The notes under the pieces: generated by a model
The model's input: only the letters and a program-made list of their open reading frames with translations
What the model was told of the DNA's origin: nothing
Database searches by the model: none
Made by a program: the position numbers and the translations under genes
Part shown: positions 1 through 9,699 of the stretch, piece after piece
Position numbering within the stretch: position 1 is the first letter of the stretch
Layout: each line of letters starts with the position of its first letter
Source of the DNA: an uncultured Actinomycetaceae bacterium
GTDB taxonomy: Bacteria > Actinomycetota > Actinomycetes > Actinomycetales > Actinomycetaceae
Direction of reading: 5' to 3'
Length of the DNA: 64,000 bases
NCBI GenBank assembly: GCA_902464405.1
Contig: CABQJD010000003.1
Coordinates: forward strand, 119,083-183,082

Positions 1-534
1 AATAAAATCGCGTGCCCCCTCAGGAGTGGAACGAATCAACGTAGGAGTTTCAACTTCCACGAAATTATGCCCATCGAGCACGCGGCGAGCTGCCTGTGAA
101 ACCTTAGCACGCAAGCGAATAGCTCGCTGCTCAAAGCTGCGGCGCAAATCGAGATAACGATACTTGAGGCGTGTTTCTTCGTTCACCTGCCCGCCGTCGT
201 CAGCATGATCGCTCACCTGGAACGGGAGCGGAGCGCAGGAGTTGAGCACCTCGACATCGCTTGCTTCTACTTCAACATCACCTGTGGGAATGTTCGCGTT
301 GGCATTGCCTTCTGGGCGTTCATTGACGATACCCGTCACTTTAATAACGAATTCGCTGCGCAGCTCGTGTGCTACTTCTTCTCGAATCGTCACCTGTGCA
401 ATTCCAGACGCATCGCGAAGATCAATAAAAGCAATACCGCCATGATCGCGCCTGCGATCTACCCAGCCAGTGAGCACAACTTCGCAACCAATATCTTCTT
501 TTCGCAGAGAACCTGCCATTCGAGTGCGCAGCAC
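1..534 (-). CDS. aspS: Aspartyl-tRNA synthetase, N-terminal part (cut by window edge)
   Basis: Charges tRNA-Asp (or tRNA-Asp and tRNA-Asn in the non-discriminating type) in the cytoplasm. The 178 codons seen begin GTG-CTG-CGC and encode MLRTRMAGSLRKEDIG, then an OB-fold anticodon-binding domain with GWVDRRRDHGGIAFIDLRD at about residues 23-41. The start of the class II catalytic part follows: RYLDLRR, then VETPTLIRSTPEGARDF at the window edge. The GTG start at 534 is chosen because AGGAGG lies five bases upstream and the N-terminus matches the family. The remaining roughly 400 residues lie outside the window. No defect is visible. Confidence 0.95.
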   Translation of the reverse strand, partial: MLRTRMAGSLRKEDIGCEVVLTGWVDRRRDHGGIAFIDLRDASGIAQVTIREEVAHELRSEFVIKVTGIVNERPEGNANANIPTGDVEVEASDVEVLNSCAPLPFQVSDHADDGGQVNEETRLKYRYLDLRRSFEQRAIRLRAKVSQAARRVLDGHNFVEVETPTLIRSTPEGARDFI

Positions 535-1381
535 GCGAACCTCCTAGTGATTTGATCCAATTCACCCGCGAGACGAGCGGGCTACAGCGCTTCGCGAGAC
601 GGGCGAAACGCACGAGCGTCATTTTACGCCCTATCCAATCTCATTGAAAATGCTGCCAATCAAATCATATTTCAGCTTTTTCACTTCAAAAACTATAGCT
701 TTATGAAAGTAGGTGCTAATGTACGGCAGAGTCTGGTATCTCTAGTTTTATATCAGTTATTTTGTGTTGCAGCTGATAATTGAGCAGACTTGATGAATAG
801 GATGCGCGATGCACAGATATGATTTCACTATGGCTAAAAATGCTACCTTAAGCTCCCAGCTTTCCCCTAGATAAGGCATCATATCTGTGTGTAAAAAGTT
901 CATTATCTCAGTATTTTAAAGCTTATTGCTATGTGCCACATGAAAAATCTTGTATTGATTGCAGGCTAATATCTGCCACAAATATTTTCTGCGCGAAGTA
1001 GTTATTTTTTCTTTAAATGCATTGCGGAGCAGTTCTTGCAATAGTCTCTGATACATCAACATATACGCCATAATTATCAATTTTTGCCATATTGCTGGTT
1101 GTAACCCATCTTCATATTGCTAGCTATAACCCATCTAATAATCCGCAACTAGGCACTAGGAGTGAGGGAAAGAAACAAGAATACTGTAAATATACGAGTT
1201 CTTATTCGAATATATTGTGCGCCGAATCGACGCTTTTATCTCGTGTGGATGTGCCTTGGCTAACGCGAGTATAAGAGTTCGGAGGTAAGGAAAAACCGCG
1301 AATTATCAACTTATCTAGGAGTCGAAAACATCACATAAATAAACTTTGACTATCTATCTTTTTTCAAAGAGAGTAGTAGGC
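535..1381. other. Long AT-rich intergenic region between aspS and the MFS gene
   Basis: About 850 bases with no convincing gene. It must hold the divergent promoters of aspS and of the transporter. Near 565-615 there is a GC-rich stretch with two copies of CGCGAGACG and a small imperfect hairpin (GCGCTTCGC paired with GCGAAACGC) in the aspS leader. The rest is AT-rich, with short ORFs that have neither a ribosome site nor recognisable protein features. A 25-base imperfect tandem repeat is listed separately. The region may be a decayed gene, but no homologous fragment was recognised. Confidence 0.6.
1088..1137. repeat. Imperfect 25-bp tandem duplication
   Basis: Two adjacent copies, 1088-1112 and 1113-1137, share CATATTGCT and AACCCATCT and differ at about four positions. 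They lie in the non-coding region upstream of the MFS gene. They could be a duplicated regulator-binding site or a simple replication duplication; nothing decides between these. Confidence 0.55.
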
Positions 1382-2767
1382 ATGTCGGAAATAACTCAAC
1401 AAGATCCAAAACTCCTGCTCAGCGGGCGCCTTGCTGCATGGTTTAAAATTATATCGGTCGTTATGATTTCCCTTGTAGCATTTGAAGTAGTCGCAGTCTC
1501 AACGGCTATGCCATACGTGGTTGAAGATCTTAACGGTAAGCAATATTACGCTCTTGTTTCTGGCATTCCGCTCGCAATGCAGCTGCTCACCACAGCACTT
1601 GCAGGTCCTTGGTGCGATGCCAAAGGTCCTAAACCTCCGCTTTATATCGGGCTTGGACTTTTTATCACAGGGCTTCTTATCGCAACCTTTTCGCCATCAA
1701 TTCTTTTTCTTGTGCTCGGGCGCGGCATACAGGGGTTAGGCGGAGGCCTTACCATCGTTCCGCTTTACGTTATGGTCGGTGCGCACGTCAAAGCCAGCAA
1801 ACAGCCTGCATTTTTTGCAGCATTTGCGCTGGCATGGGTACTTCCTTCTCTTATCGGTCCGCTCGTAGCAGGATTTTTTGTAGAGCATGTGCATTGGCGT
1901 CTCGTCTTTGGCATCTGCCCGATTTTTTATGCTGCGCTTCTGCCCTTGGCTGCATCAAAATTTAAGGATTTTCCTCAAATTCACGAGCCACGCCCATTCG
2001 TTATTTCTCGCGCGCTCCTTATCGCTTCGGCAATTTCAGGAGTATGCGTGGCAGCTTTGCAAATAATTTCTGGCACAAAGCCTGAAGATTTTACTCCGTG
2101 GCTTATCGTCACTGCCCTCATAATTTCGATTGTGCTCTTTACAGCTGCACGAACTCTCTTTCCTGAAGGAACTCTTGTAGCTCGCCGCGGAGTTCCTGCC
2201 ACCATCGCTCTGCGCGGTTTACTCAACGGCACTACAGTGGCCACAGAAATCTATTTAGTTCTCCTTTTAAAGGAAATACACAATTGGGGAGCTACTCAAG
2301 CTGGATTCGTGATGACGGCAGGATCGCTGACGTGGGCGCTTGGCTCGTGGATTCAAGGAAAACTCTCAGCACCTCGTCACCGCGCTCTCTTGCCTATTAT
2401 CGGACCGTCGATGCAGCTTATCGGCATGATCATCACTATTTTCGCACTATTGCCGCACACCTCTGGATGGATTGTGATGATTGGCTGGCTTCTTGCAGGG
2501 TTTGGCACTGGCATGATTTATCCTGCCACCACTGTGCATGCACTCAACCTCACTCCTGCTGAGCGTCACGGCGAAGTTTCTTCTGCGATCAGCGTGGCAG
2601 ATACGCTCAGCGCTTCCGTGCTGATGGCGTATCTGGGGATTATCTATGCTCTTGCATATGGGTTGGGTGCTGGCGCGTTTGCGCTTGTTGTTGGCTTCTC
2701 TGCAGCACTCGTCTTGCTTGCATTATGGGTAGCAACTCGGATTACTACTGGTACTCGCGCATTCTAG
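1382..2767 (+). CDS. MFS multidrug-type transporter
   Basis: Integral membrane secondary transporter of the major facilitator superfamily, 461 residues, with about 12 hydrophobic segments. After a soluble start (MSEITQQDPKLLLSGRL) come TM1 and a loop between TM2 and TM3 with GPWCDAKGPKP, a variant of MFS motif A (GxxxD(R/K)xGxK/R). The next stretch, GRGIQGLGGGL, resembles the drug:H+ antiporter signature in TM4. The TTG 36 bases upstream is in frame, but ATG at 1382 has AAGAGAG about nine bases before it and gives the more natural N-terminus. The gene stands alone, convergent with hisS. The substrate cannot be told; drug or metabolite efflux is likeliest. Confidence 0.85.
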   Translation: MSEITQQDPKLLLSGRLAAWFKIISVVMISLVAFEVVAVSTAMPYVVEDLNGKQYYALVSGIPLAMQLLTTALAGPWCDAKGPKPPLYIGLGLFITGLLIATFSPSILFLVLGRGIQGLGGGLTIVPLYVMVGAHVKASKQPAFFAAFALAWVLPSLIGPLVAGFFVEHVHWRLVFGICPIFYAALLPLAASKFKDFPQIHEPRPFVISRALLIASAISGVCVAALQIISGTKPEDFTPWLIVTALIISIVLFTAARTLFPEGTLVARRGVPATIALRGLLNGTTVATEIYLVLLLKEIHNWGATQAGFVMTAGSLTWALGSWIQGKLSAPRHRALLPIIGPSMQLIGMIITIFALLPHTSGWIVMIGWLLAGFGTGMIYPATTVHALNLTPAERHGEVSSAISVADTLSASVLMAYLGIIYALAYGLGAGAFALVVGFSAALVLLALWVATRITTGTRAF

Positions 2768-2879
2768 AGCGATCGATTTCTTCCAGAGAGAAGCTCCCTC
2801 GAAGTACAACCCTTTATTCTTAACTTTGTGAGCTGCTGATATACACATACGAACGTATATGTACGTTTTGAGTTGCAGC

Positions 2880-2917
2880 GTTACGGCTATGTGCTGCGCG
2901 TGTAGCCGTAACTTTCT
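2880..2917 (+). terminator. Hairpin terminator after the MFS gene
   Basis: Perfect 10-bp inverted repeat GTTACGGCTA (2880-2889) and TAGCCGTAAC (2903-2912) followed by TTTCT. It lies between the convergent MFS and hisS genes. The short T tract favours the plus direction. Confidence 0.6.
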
Positions 2918-2936
2918 AAACATCAGAAAGTAAACA

Positions 2937-4268
2937 TCAGGAAGCTATAAGCACTGGGCGCATATCATCGTGCGGCGGGCACCAGCTCGACGGATCAGCG
3001 CACATTTGCTCTCCAGACCGAATATCTTTTACCTGCTCGCCCTCGTCGGTTGTAAACCAGACGAAAGGAATGCCGCGCTTATCTGCGTATTTAATCTGCT
3101 TACCAAATTTTGTGCTGCTCGGGCTTACTTCAGTTGAAATCCCGCGAGAGCGAAGCATATATGCAGTTTTTTCTGCGTGACGACGCTCTGCTTCACTATT
3201 GACAGCAATCAGAACGGCGGTAGGCACCTTGCGGCTCGGCGTCACCAAATCAGAACCAATCACTCGTGCAAGAATACGGCTCACGCCGATAGAAAGCCCT
3301 ACTCCAGGATAAGAACGTTTGCCGTCACTGACGAGCGAATCGTAGCGCCCACCAGAGCAAACTGATCCCAGATCTTCATGCCCAAGCAGCGTGCTCTCAT
3401 ACACTGAGCCAGTATAATAATCTAAGCCTCGCGCAATTTTGAGATCTGCAATAAGCGAGCTAGGCATAAGCTCATTGGCTCCCTCAACCAAGCGTACAAG
3501 CTCCTCTAAACCTTCATCGAGCAGCTCATTTTGGTAACCAAGCTGCATGATTCGATCAGCAAAACTCGCATCCGAAGCAGTAATATCTGCAAGGCTCAAA
3601 GCGAGGCGAGCCTGATCCTCGGTCGCTCCCACTTTTTCCTTCAAAAGCTCTACTACAACGCTTGCCCCTACCTTATCGAGCTTATCGAGGATACGTAGCG
3701 TCTCTTCCACGTCTGCAATGCCAATTGCTTCGTAGAAACCTTGAGCAACTTTTCGATTCGATGCACGAATAAGCACTGGCGGAATAGGGAGTTTGCGCAA
3801 TGCGTCAACCATAACGAGCGGAAGTTCGATTTCGTGATGGAAAGCAAGCTGATCTGCACCCACTACATCTACATCAGCTTGTATAAATTCACGGAAACGC
3901 CCATCTTGTGGGCGCTCACCTCGCCAGACTTTCTGAATTTGATATCTGCGGAACGGAAAATCGAGATGCCCTGCGTGTTCGAGCACGTAACGTGCAAGAG
4001 GAACTGTGAGATCAAAATGAAGCCCAAGCTCGGCTTCCTTCTTTGCTCGATCATCTTTCAGCCCCTGCAGACGGGAAAGTAGATAAATTTCTTTTGACGT
4101 CTCTCCCTTAGAGAGCAGCTGATGCACTGGTTCAACTGCGCGCGTTTCAATTCCAGAAAAACCGTGCAGTTCGAAAGTCGAACGCAAAGTATCGAGAACT
4201 TCCTGCTCAACGATACGCCCACTCGGCAGCCATTCAGGGAAACCAGAAAGAGATGCAATTTTAGCCAT
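2937..4268 (-). CDS. hisS: Histidyl-tRNA synthetase
   Basis: Class II aminoacyl-tRNA synthetase that attaches histidine to tRNA-His; 443 residues, a usual length. The N-terminus MAKIASLSGFPEWLPSGRIVEQ is typical. Motif 2 (FRRYQIQKVWRGERP, near residues 105-120) with REFIQADVDVVG, the histidine-specific GLDYYTGSVYE (near 285) and a motif-3 region (GGRYDSLV, then GVGLSIGVSRI) are present. The C-terminal anticodon-binding domain covers about 345-443 (TAVLIAVNSEAERRHA). The gene lies 64 bases downstream of the MBL hydrolase on the same strand, a pairing common in actinobacteria, so the two may be co-transcribed. Confidence 0.97.
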   Translation of the reverse strand: MAKIASLSGFPEWLPSGRIVEQEVLDTLRSTFELHGFSGIETRAVEPVHQLLSKGETSKEIYLLSRLQGLKDDRAKKEAELGLHFDLTVPLARYVLEHAGHLDFPFRRYQIQKVWRGERPQDGRFREFIQADVDVVGADQLAFHHEIELPLVMVDALRKLPIPPVLIRASNRKVAQGFYEAIGIADVEETLRILDKLDKVGASVVVELLKEKVGATEDQARLALSLADITASDASFADRIMQLGYQNELLDEGLEELVRLVEGANELMPSSLIADLKIARGLDYYTGSVYESTLLGHEDLGSVCSGGRYDSLVSDGKRSYPGVGLSIGVSRILARVIGSDLVTPSRKVPTAVLIAVNSEAERRHAEKTAYMLRSRGISTEVSPSSTKFGKQIKYADKRGIPFVWFTTDEGEQVKDIRSGEQMCADPSSWCPPHDDMRPVLIAS

Positions 4269-4332
4269 GCGCCTATTGTCGCATTATGCACGGAGAATCT
4301 CTAACTCGCTGCCTATCATTGCGAAACGCAGA

Positions 4333-5091
4333 CTAACTCATCGCTGCGTGAAGGAAAGAATTGTGACGTGTTTCGTGAAACATCGTCGTATGCGTTCCAT
4401 GGCCAGGAAGAATATAAACATCAGGTTTGATTGCGTTGACGAGGAAACGCAGTGACGCTTCCATCTCTCGCTGATCGCCTCCAGGTAAGTCGGTGCGTCC
4501 CACGCTGCCAGCAAAGATGACGTCTCCTGCGAGCATATATGTGCGCACACTAGAGCTGCAGAGCGTATCGCTGAAGGCTTCGCTCACACAGCCTTCAAAA
4601 AGAAATACTGATGACCCCTCTGTATGGCCTGGAGCTGCCACTGCTCGCAGAGCCAAACCGTCAATAAGCTGAATGCTTGATGAATAAATAGCACTAGGAA
4701 GAGGGCGAAGATTTTCTGGTTTTATCCATTCACTTGATGCTCCCATCCTGCGAAATCCCAGATCAATTCCTCTAATGCCGAGATTATCAAGCGGATTTTC
4801 CAGACGATACAGATCGGGCTGAGGCACATAGACGGGCGCATTACCAGCTACTGCTGCTACGTCCCACACGTGATCGGCGTGCCCGTGAGTGAGCAACACT
4901 GCCCCAATATCGGCGTGCAACCGTTTAAGTTCATTGTGAATCCATGCGGCAGACCCAGCCCCTGGATCCACCACAAGAGCCTTGCGATTCTTCTTCTCAT
5001 CTGCGCAAATACTTCCAGTTGAATCGTCGTCTGGAAGAATGAGGTATGTATTAGCTTGAAAAAAGGTTTGATCACAACGAGAAATAATCAT
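4333..5091 (-). CDS. MBL-fold (glyoxalase II-like) metallohydrolase
   Basis: Cytoplasmic metallo-beta-lactamase-fold hydrolase, 252 residues. The metal site is visible as THGHADH at about residue 84, with further ligands in APGHTEGSS, LAGDVIF and the C-terminal PGHGTHT. Members of this subfamily next to hisS are usually annotated as hydroxyacylglutathione hydrolase-like, but actinobacteria of this type generally lack glutathione, so the true thioester or other substrate is unknown. It is divergent from the DUF349 gene, and the 118 bases between them should hold both promoters. Confidence 0.85.
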   Translation of the reverse strand: MIISRCDQTFFQANTYLILPDDDSTGSICADEKKNRKALVVDPGAGSAAWIHNELKRLHADIGAVLLTHGHADHVWDVAAVAGNAPVYVPQPDLYRLENPLDNLGIRGIDLGFRRMGASSEWIKPENLRPLPSAIYSSSIQLIDGLALRAVAAPGHTEGSSVFLFEGCVSEAFSDTLCSSSVRTYMLAGDVIFAGSVGRTDLPGGDQREMEASLRFLVNAIKPDVYILPGHGTHTTMFHETRHNSFLHAAMS

Positions 5092-5209
5092 GCTTCCACG
5101 CTACCTGAGATAAAGCCAGCGTGCTTAAAACACGCAAAAGCGAGTACACTAGCACTATCCATTCGAGAACGGTGAGGAAAACCTACCCCGTCTATAAGGA
5201 GTAAATAAA

Positions 5210-6562
5210 ATGACTGAGTCCACCCCACGCCCAACTCCACACCCACTGCCGAAACCAGGTCACAATGCTCAGGTTTCGGTCGGTGTATCGGTTCCACAGC
5301 CAGTGATTGACGATGCAGCTGCTGTCGAAGCTGCTGCTTGGGGGCGCGTTGATACAGATGGCAACGTGTGGCTACGCGGATCTGGCGATGAGCCTGAGCG
5401 TATCGTTGGTCAATATGCTGCAGGCGGCACATCAGATGATGCACTGATGATGTACGTGCGTCGCTATTTAGATTTACGTTCCAGTATAGCGCTGCTGGAA
5501 ACGCGCCTCAGCTCTATTTCTCCCGAAGATGCTAAGAAATCACTTTCAGCAATTAACGAGCAGCTTGTTGATCCAGCTGTGATCGGCGATATTGCAGCAT
5601 TGCGGACCCGAGCAGAATCTCTTACAGGCGCTATTGCCGAACGGCAGGAGCAGGTAGCTCAAGAGCGTGCTGAAGCAAAAGCAAAGGCGCTTGCTGAGCG
5701 CACAAGTATTGTCGAAGAAGCTGAAGCTATCGCAGCGCAGGATACTGCGAAAACTCATTGGCGCGATTCTCACCAAAAGTTTTCTGAACTGCTTGATCAG
5801 TGGAAATATGCACAGCGTCACGGCGCTCGTATTGACCGTGCGAGTGAAGAAGCGTTGTGGAAGCGTTTTTCAACTGCACGCACGCAGTTCGATCGCCATC
5901 GTCGTCAGCACTTCTCGGAAGTAGAGGCGCAACACAAGAGCGTGATTGCCCGTAAAGAGCAGATCATTAAAGAAGCTGAAGCGATTCAGAACTCTACTGA
6001 TTGGGGCAATACGTCTGCTACATATCGGCGCTTGATGGACGAATGGAAGAGCGCTGGGCGTTCCACCAAGAAAGATGACGATAAACTCTGGGATCGTTTC
6101 CATGCAGCACAGCAGATATTTTATGATGCACGCAATCAGCATAATCAGGTGATCGATGAGGAATACTGTGCAAACCTCGAACGCAAACTCGCGCTCGTAG
6201 CTCAGGCAGAAAAGCTCCTCCCCGTCTCTGATGTGGCGGCTGCTAAAGCAGCTATTCGCACGATTGGCGAAGAATGGGATTCTATTGGGCGTGTGCCGCG
6301 AGCAGATATCAATCGCACTGAAGGGCGTATGCGAGATATTGAACGTGCTATTCGTGACGCTGAGCAAGCTGTCTGGCAGCAATCAGACCCTGCGAAAGAA
6401 GAGCGTTCTCACGGTATGGCAGCTCAACTTCAAGCTCTTATTTCAGAGCTTGAAGGGCAGATTGCACAAGCTGAAGCTGCAGGAAATAGTGCTAAAGTGA
6501 AAGAATATGAGGACGCTCTAAAAGCTCGCAAAGCGTGGCTTGCTGAAGTCCTTAAAGACTAA
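5210..6562 (+). CDS. DUF349 coiled-coil protein
   Basis: 450-residue soluble protein with a proline-rich start (TPRPTPHPLPKPG) followed by several tandem DUF349 units of about 70 residues. Each contains a W-x-x-x(4-5)-W pattern (THWRDSHQKFSELLDQWKY; TYRRLMDEWKSAGR; IGEEWDSIGRVPR) and long charged helices likely to form coiled coil. The C-terminus is another helical hairpin. The molecular role is not established. In actinobacteria such genes regularly sit between hisS and rel, as here. TAAGGAG lies eight bases before the ATG. Confidence 0.85.
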   Translation: MTESTPRPTPHPLPKPGHNAQVSVGVSVPQPVIDDAAAVEAAAWGRVDTDGNVWLRGSGDEPERIVGQYAAGGTSDDALMMYVRRYLDLRSSIALLETRLSSISPEDAKKSLSAINEQLVDPAVIGDIAALRTRAESLTGAIAERQEQVAQERAEAKAKALAERTSIVEEAEAIAAQDTAKTHWRDSHQKFSELLDQWKYAQRHGARIDRASEEALWKRFSTARTQFDRHRRQHFSEVEAQHKSVIARKEQIIKEAEAIQNSTDWGNTSATYRRLMDEWKSAGRSTKKDDDKLWDRFHAAQQIFYDARNQHNQVIDEEYCANLERKLALVAQAEKLLPVSDVAAAKAAIRTIGEEWDSIGRVPRADINRTEGRMRDIERAIRDAEQAVWQQSDPAKEERSHGMAAQLQALISELEGQIAQAEAAGNSAKVKEYEDALKARKAWLAEVLKD

Positions 6563-6595
6563 CTCTCTGGTTCTTTATTTTCTATCTGATGCGTC

Positions 6596-7120
6596 ATGGT
6601 TTTTCCGATTCTTGAGCCAACATCGCTAGCGCAACGCAACGAGATTGCGAATGCGCCATATATCGGTGTGCGCTTAGCTGGGGATAAAGCCGTGGCGCAT
6701 CAGTGGTGTGCAACGCCGAATATGAGAGCCTACATAATTAAACAGTTAAACCCTAGAGATTTCACTGCAACTCACGAAACTGCTCTATGGATACATACAG
6801 GCATTGCGAGCCTCGCTCTTGAACGAACTCTTCATTTTGCACAGCCCACAAGCTCAAGAATTGCAGGAGCAAACCGAATGTTTGTGCCCGATCAGCACAC
6901 TACGAGCATTGCTGAGCAAAAACTCACAACCCCAGAGCGCACAGCAGTTGATTTACTTCTAGCTGATATCGAGACGGGAATTACCTATCTGCGTGAACTG
7001 ATGGCTCACTGCCCTAGCATGACGCTGAGCAGTACTCTCGATTGTGCTCACACTGTACGCTCTAAAAAAGATATTGGGTGTGTACGCTGTATCTTAGAGC
7101 AGCTTCAGCTCTCCGAATAG
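6596..7120 (+). CDS. Conserved small protein of unknown function
   Basis: 174 residues, 33 bases after the DUF349 gene and probably in its operon. No signal peptide or membrane segment. The middle has a TTPERTAVDLLL stretch that resembles the TPERTALDLA-type segment of AbiEi-like antitoxin domains. The C-terminus has Cys and His residues (LDCAHT, then GCVRC) that might bind metal. The resemblance to AbiEi is short, no toxin partner is next to it, and the function is therefore left open. Confidence 0.55.
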   Translation: MVFPILEPTSLAQRNEIANAPYIGVRLAGDKAVAHQWCATPNMRAYIIKQLNPRDFTATHETALWIHTGIASLALERTLHFAQPTSSRIAGANRMFVPDQHTTSIAEQKLTTPERTAVDLLLADIETGITYLRELMAHCPSMTLSSTLDCAHTVRSKKDIGCVRCILEQLQLSE

Positions 7121-7236
7121 AAAACAGCGTATGCGTTTATCCGCATCAAAAAATCAGGCGATTCTTACTCAGCAGCATTAGAAATACCTAGATGCAACTC
7201 AGCTGATGCAACACGATATATATAAGGCGATCGATC

Positions 7237-9531
7237 CTATGCCGTCGTCAGCTGCTGATATCCTTCACGTTTACCAGGTGTCACACGATAAGCATCGTAG
7301 ACTCCCTCAATTTTACGCAGCTCGCGTAGTACGTGCTTAAGCAAATGCGGATCAGCCATTTCAAATGTAAACGTTGAATGCGCCAAGCGTTCTGAGCTTG
7401 TATTAATTGATCCTGAGAGCATATTTACTCCGTTATCAGCAAGAACACGCGAAATATCGGCGAGCAAGCCATGCCGATCGAGCGCTTCGATCTGCACTTG
7501 CACAAGGAAGATACCTTCAGGAGCGCCGTCCCATGCAATATCGATAAAGCGTTCGGGTTCTTTACGCAGGCTCTCCACGTTGGGGCAATCTGCTCGGTGA
7601 ACTGATATACCTTTTCCGCGCGTCACAAAGCCAACGATCACATCAGGAGGCACGGGCGTACAGCATTTTGCGAGCTTCACAAGCACATCTGTATCTTCAA
7701 TATCGTTTACAATCACAGCAGAATTTACGTTGCCCTCGCGGCGGTGATGAATACGCGTTGGAGTGACAGCTTCTGCCATCGTTTCTTCGACGCTTGCGCG
7801 CCCTCCTTGCGAAGAAATAAGCGTACGCACAACCGTTTCTGCTGAAATCGTTCCTTCTCCGAGACAGCGATATAGCTCACTCACATCAGCAATATGCAGA
7901 TCATGGGCAACAGCACTCAAAGTGTCATGGCTCATTAAGCGTTGCAGCGGTTCATTCTTACGGCGAATAGCTTTCGCCAATTTTTCTTTACCTGAATCAA
8001 TAGCTTCTTCTCGGCGACTGCGTTTAAACCATTGCTTAATTTTTGCTCTCGCACGCGCAGTAGCTACAAAATCAAGCCAGCCTTGTGAAGGGCCCGCATC
8101 CGAATTTTTTGCTGTAATAATCTCAACATTATCACCTGATTCGAGACGATGATCGAGAGTGACGAGTTTATCATTAACTTTTGCTCCGACTGTACGATCG
8201 CCCACTTGAGAATGAACAGCATATGCGAAATCGACAGGGGTTGATCCAGCCGGAAGTTCCATCACCTCACCCGCCGGGGTAAAGACGTATACTCGATCCC
8301 CGCTCATTTCATAGCGCAGAGAATCGAGAAATTCGGCAGGATCTGCTGTCTCACGCTGCCAATCAACGAGCTGACGCAGCCATTCCAGCTGAGTATCTTG
8401 CGCACTTTGAGGAACACTTCCTGAGGTTTGATTTGGATTCTCTTTATATCGCCAATGCGCTGCTACGCCAAATTCTGCTCGACGATGCATATCATAGGTG
8501 CGAATCTGCACCTCAACAGTTTTATCGCCAGGTCCAAATACAGTGGTATGAATCGACTGATACAGATTAAATTTTGGTGCTGCAATATAATCTTTGATTC
8601 TGCCTTGGATAGGAGTGAAAATCGTATTGGCAACCCCAAGTGCCGTATAACAGTCTTGTACTTCATCAACGAGTACGCGCAGACCGATAAGATCGTAAAT
8701 ATCTTCAAAATCCCGCCCGCGTAAAATCATTTTTTGATAGATGGAGTAATAATGCTTAGGACGCCCAGTGATGGTGCAATGCACATGAGCTGCAGCCAGC
8801 TCTTGCTCTAAAAGTTTTTTAATCTGCTCGATATAAGCTTCTCTTTCTGGGCTGCGCTCGGTGACCATTCGCTCAATCTCTGAATACACAGCTGGATAGA
8901 GAGTGCGAAAAGAAAGGTCTTCAAGCTCCCATTTGATTGAATTCATACCCAGACGATGCGCAAGCGGTGCATAAATTTCAAGAGTTTCTCGAGCTTTATT
9001 TTGTGCAGACTTCGATTCCACAAATCCCCATGTGCGTGCGTTATGCAAGCGATCGCCTAATTTGATGAGCAAGACGCGGATATCTTTCGCCATAGCAATT
9101 ACCATTTTGCGCACAGTCTCAGCCTGGGCAGCATCACCGTATTCAACCTTATCGAGTTTCGTGACGCCGTCTACCAGCAGTGCAATATCGGCGCCAAAAT
9201 CCCGTGTAAGTTCTTTAAGCGTATATCCTGTATCCTCGACAGTATCGTGTAATAGCGCTGCAACCAGAGTATCTTCATCAAGTCCTAGCTGAGCTAGTAT
9301 TGTGCATACAGCAACAGGGTGAGTAATATACGGCTCTCCAGATTTACGTTTTTGACCATCGTGAAGGCGATAAGCCACATTGAAAGCGTCAATAATTCGT
9401 GCACGATCAATATCTCGCTCAGCAAGAGCTTCCATAATAGGCTCCAGCATTGCAGGATATTGGTCTCCTACATGCGTATGCGATGTACTATGATCGCTGC
9501 TTCGAGTTTTGATACTTTTTTTGCCTGCCAT
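7237..9531 (-). CDS. rel: Bifunctional (p)ppGpp synthetase/hydrolase Rel
   Basis: Stringent-response enzyme that makes (p)ppGpp from ATP and GDP/GTP on starved ribosomes and degrades it; 764 residues. The HD hydrolase domain is intact (LLHDTVEDTG at about residues 93-102, GDRLHNARTW near 160). It is followed by the synthetase domain (GRPKHYYSIYQKM and GRDFEDIYDLIGLRV near 260-290), a TGS domain (VYVFTPAGEVMELPAGSTPVDFAYA), helical and CC domains (CCTPVPPDVIVGFVTRGKGISVHR) and a C-terminal ACT domain. Both catalytic halves look functional. A TATAAT box six bases before the ATG suggests a leaderless transcript. Confidence 0.96.
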   Translation of the reverse strand: MAGKKSIKTRSSDHSTSHTHVGDQYPAMLEPIMEALAERDIDRARIIDAFNVAYRLHDGQKRKSGEPYITHPVAVCTILAQLGLDEDTLVAALLHDTVEDTGYTLKELTRDFGADIALLVDGVTKLDKVEYGDAAQAETVRKMVIAMAKDIRVLLIKLGDRLHNARTWGFVESKSAQNKARETLEIYAPLAHRLGMNSIKWELEDLSFRTLYPAVYSEIERMVTERSPEREAYIEQIKKLLEQELAAAHVHCTITGRPKHYYSIYQKMILRGRDFEDIYDLIGLRVLVDEVQDCYTALGVANTIFTPIQGRIKDYIAAPKFNLYQSIHTTVFGPGDKTVEVQIRTYDMHRRAEFGVAAHWRYKENPNQTSGSVPQSAQDTQLEWLRQLVDWQRETADPAEFLDSLRYEMSGDRVYVFTPAGEVMELPAGSTPVDFAYAVHSQVGDRTVGAKVNDKLVTLDHRLESGDNVEIITAKNSDAGPSQGWLDFVATARARAKIKQWFKRSRREEAIDSGKEKLAKAIRRKNEPLQRLMSHDTLSAVAHDLHIADVSELYRCLGEGTISAETVVRTLISSQGGRASVEETMAEAVTPTRIHHRREGNVNSAVIVNDIEDTDVLVKLAKCCTPVPPDVIVGFVTRGKGISVHRADCPNVESLRKEPERFIDIAWDGAPEGIFLVQVQIEALDRHGLLADISRVLADNGVNMLSGSINTSSERLAHSTFTFEMADPHLLKHVLRELRKIEGVYDAYRVTPGKREGYQQLTTA

Positions 9532-9537
9532 GCTCGA

Positions 9538-9543
9538 ATTATA
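9538..9543 (-). promoter_or_regulatory. Consensus -10 box of rel, leaderless arrangement
   Basis: TATAAT on the minus strand, with TCGAGC between it and the ATG of rel at 9531. A -10 box that ends six bases before the start codon is the pattern of leaderless mRNAs, common in actinobacteria. No clear -35 box was seen and no Shine-Dalgarno fits in the gap. Confidence 0.6.
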
Positions 9544-9603
9544 CGGCGTATACAGCCTATATGCGATTGTGTTCGCGCATTTTTTGCCAATACATTACTT
9601 TCC

Positions 9604-9671
9604 AAAAAAATATCGTACGAGATAGCTTTGCATTCGGCACAGAGCCGATAAACACACTATCTCGTACGATA
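9604..9671 (-). terminator. Strong terminator downstream of apt
   Basis: Perfect 15-bp inverted repeat TATCGTACGAGATAG (9611-9625) and CTATCTCGTACGATA (9657-9671). On the minus strand seven T residues follow (9610-9604). The loop holds a second small hairpin, TCGGC with GCCGA. It ends the secDF-apt transcript and insulates rel. Confidence 0.9.
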
Positions 9672-9699
9672 TAAGCTTATTTTGCGTATGTATGTGCTT

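Noticed and set aside
1092..1274. 60-codon plus-strand frame upstream of the MFS gene
   Set aside because: Overlaps a non-coding tandem repeat, has no ribosome site and an odd composition.
1346..1381. TTG start for the MFS gene
   Set aside because: It adds 12 residues that are not typical; the ATG at 1382 has a better placed ribosome site.
2845..2870. LexA-like palindrome ACGAACGTATATGTACGT
   Set aside because: The spacing and half-sites do not fit TCGAAC-N4-GTTCGA, and it lies between convergent genes.
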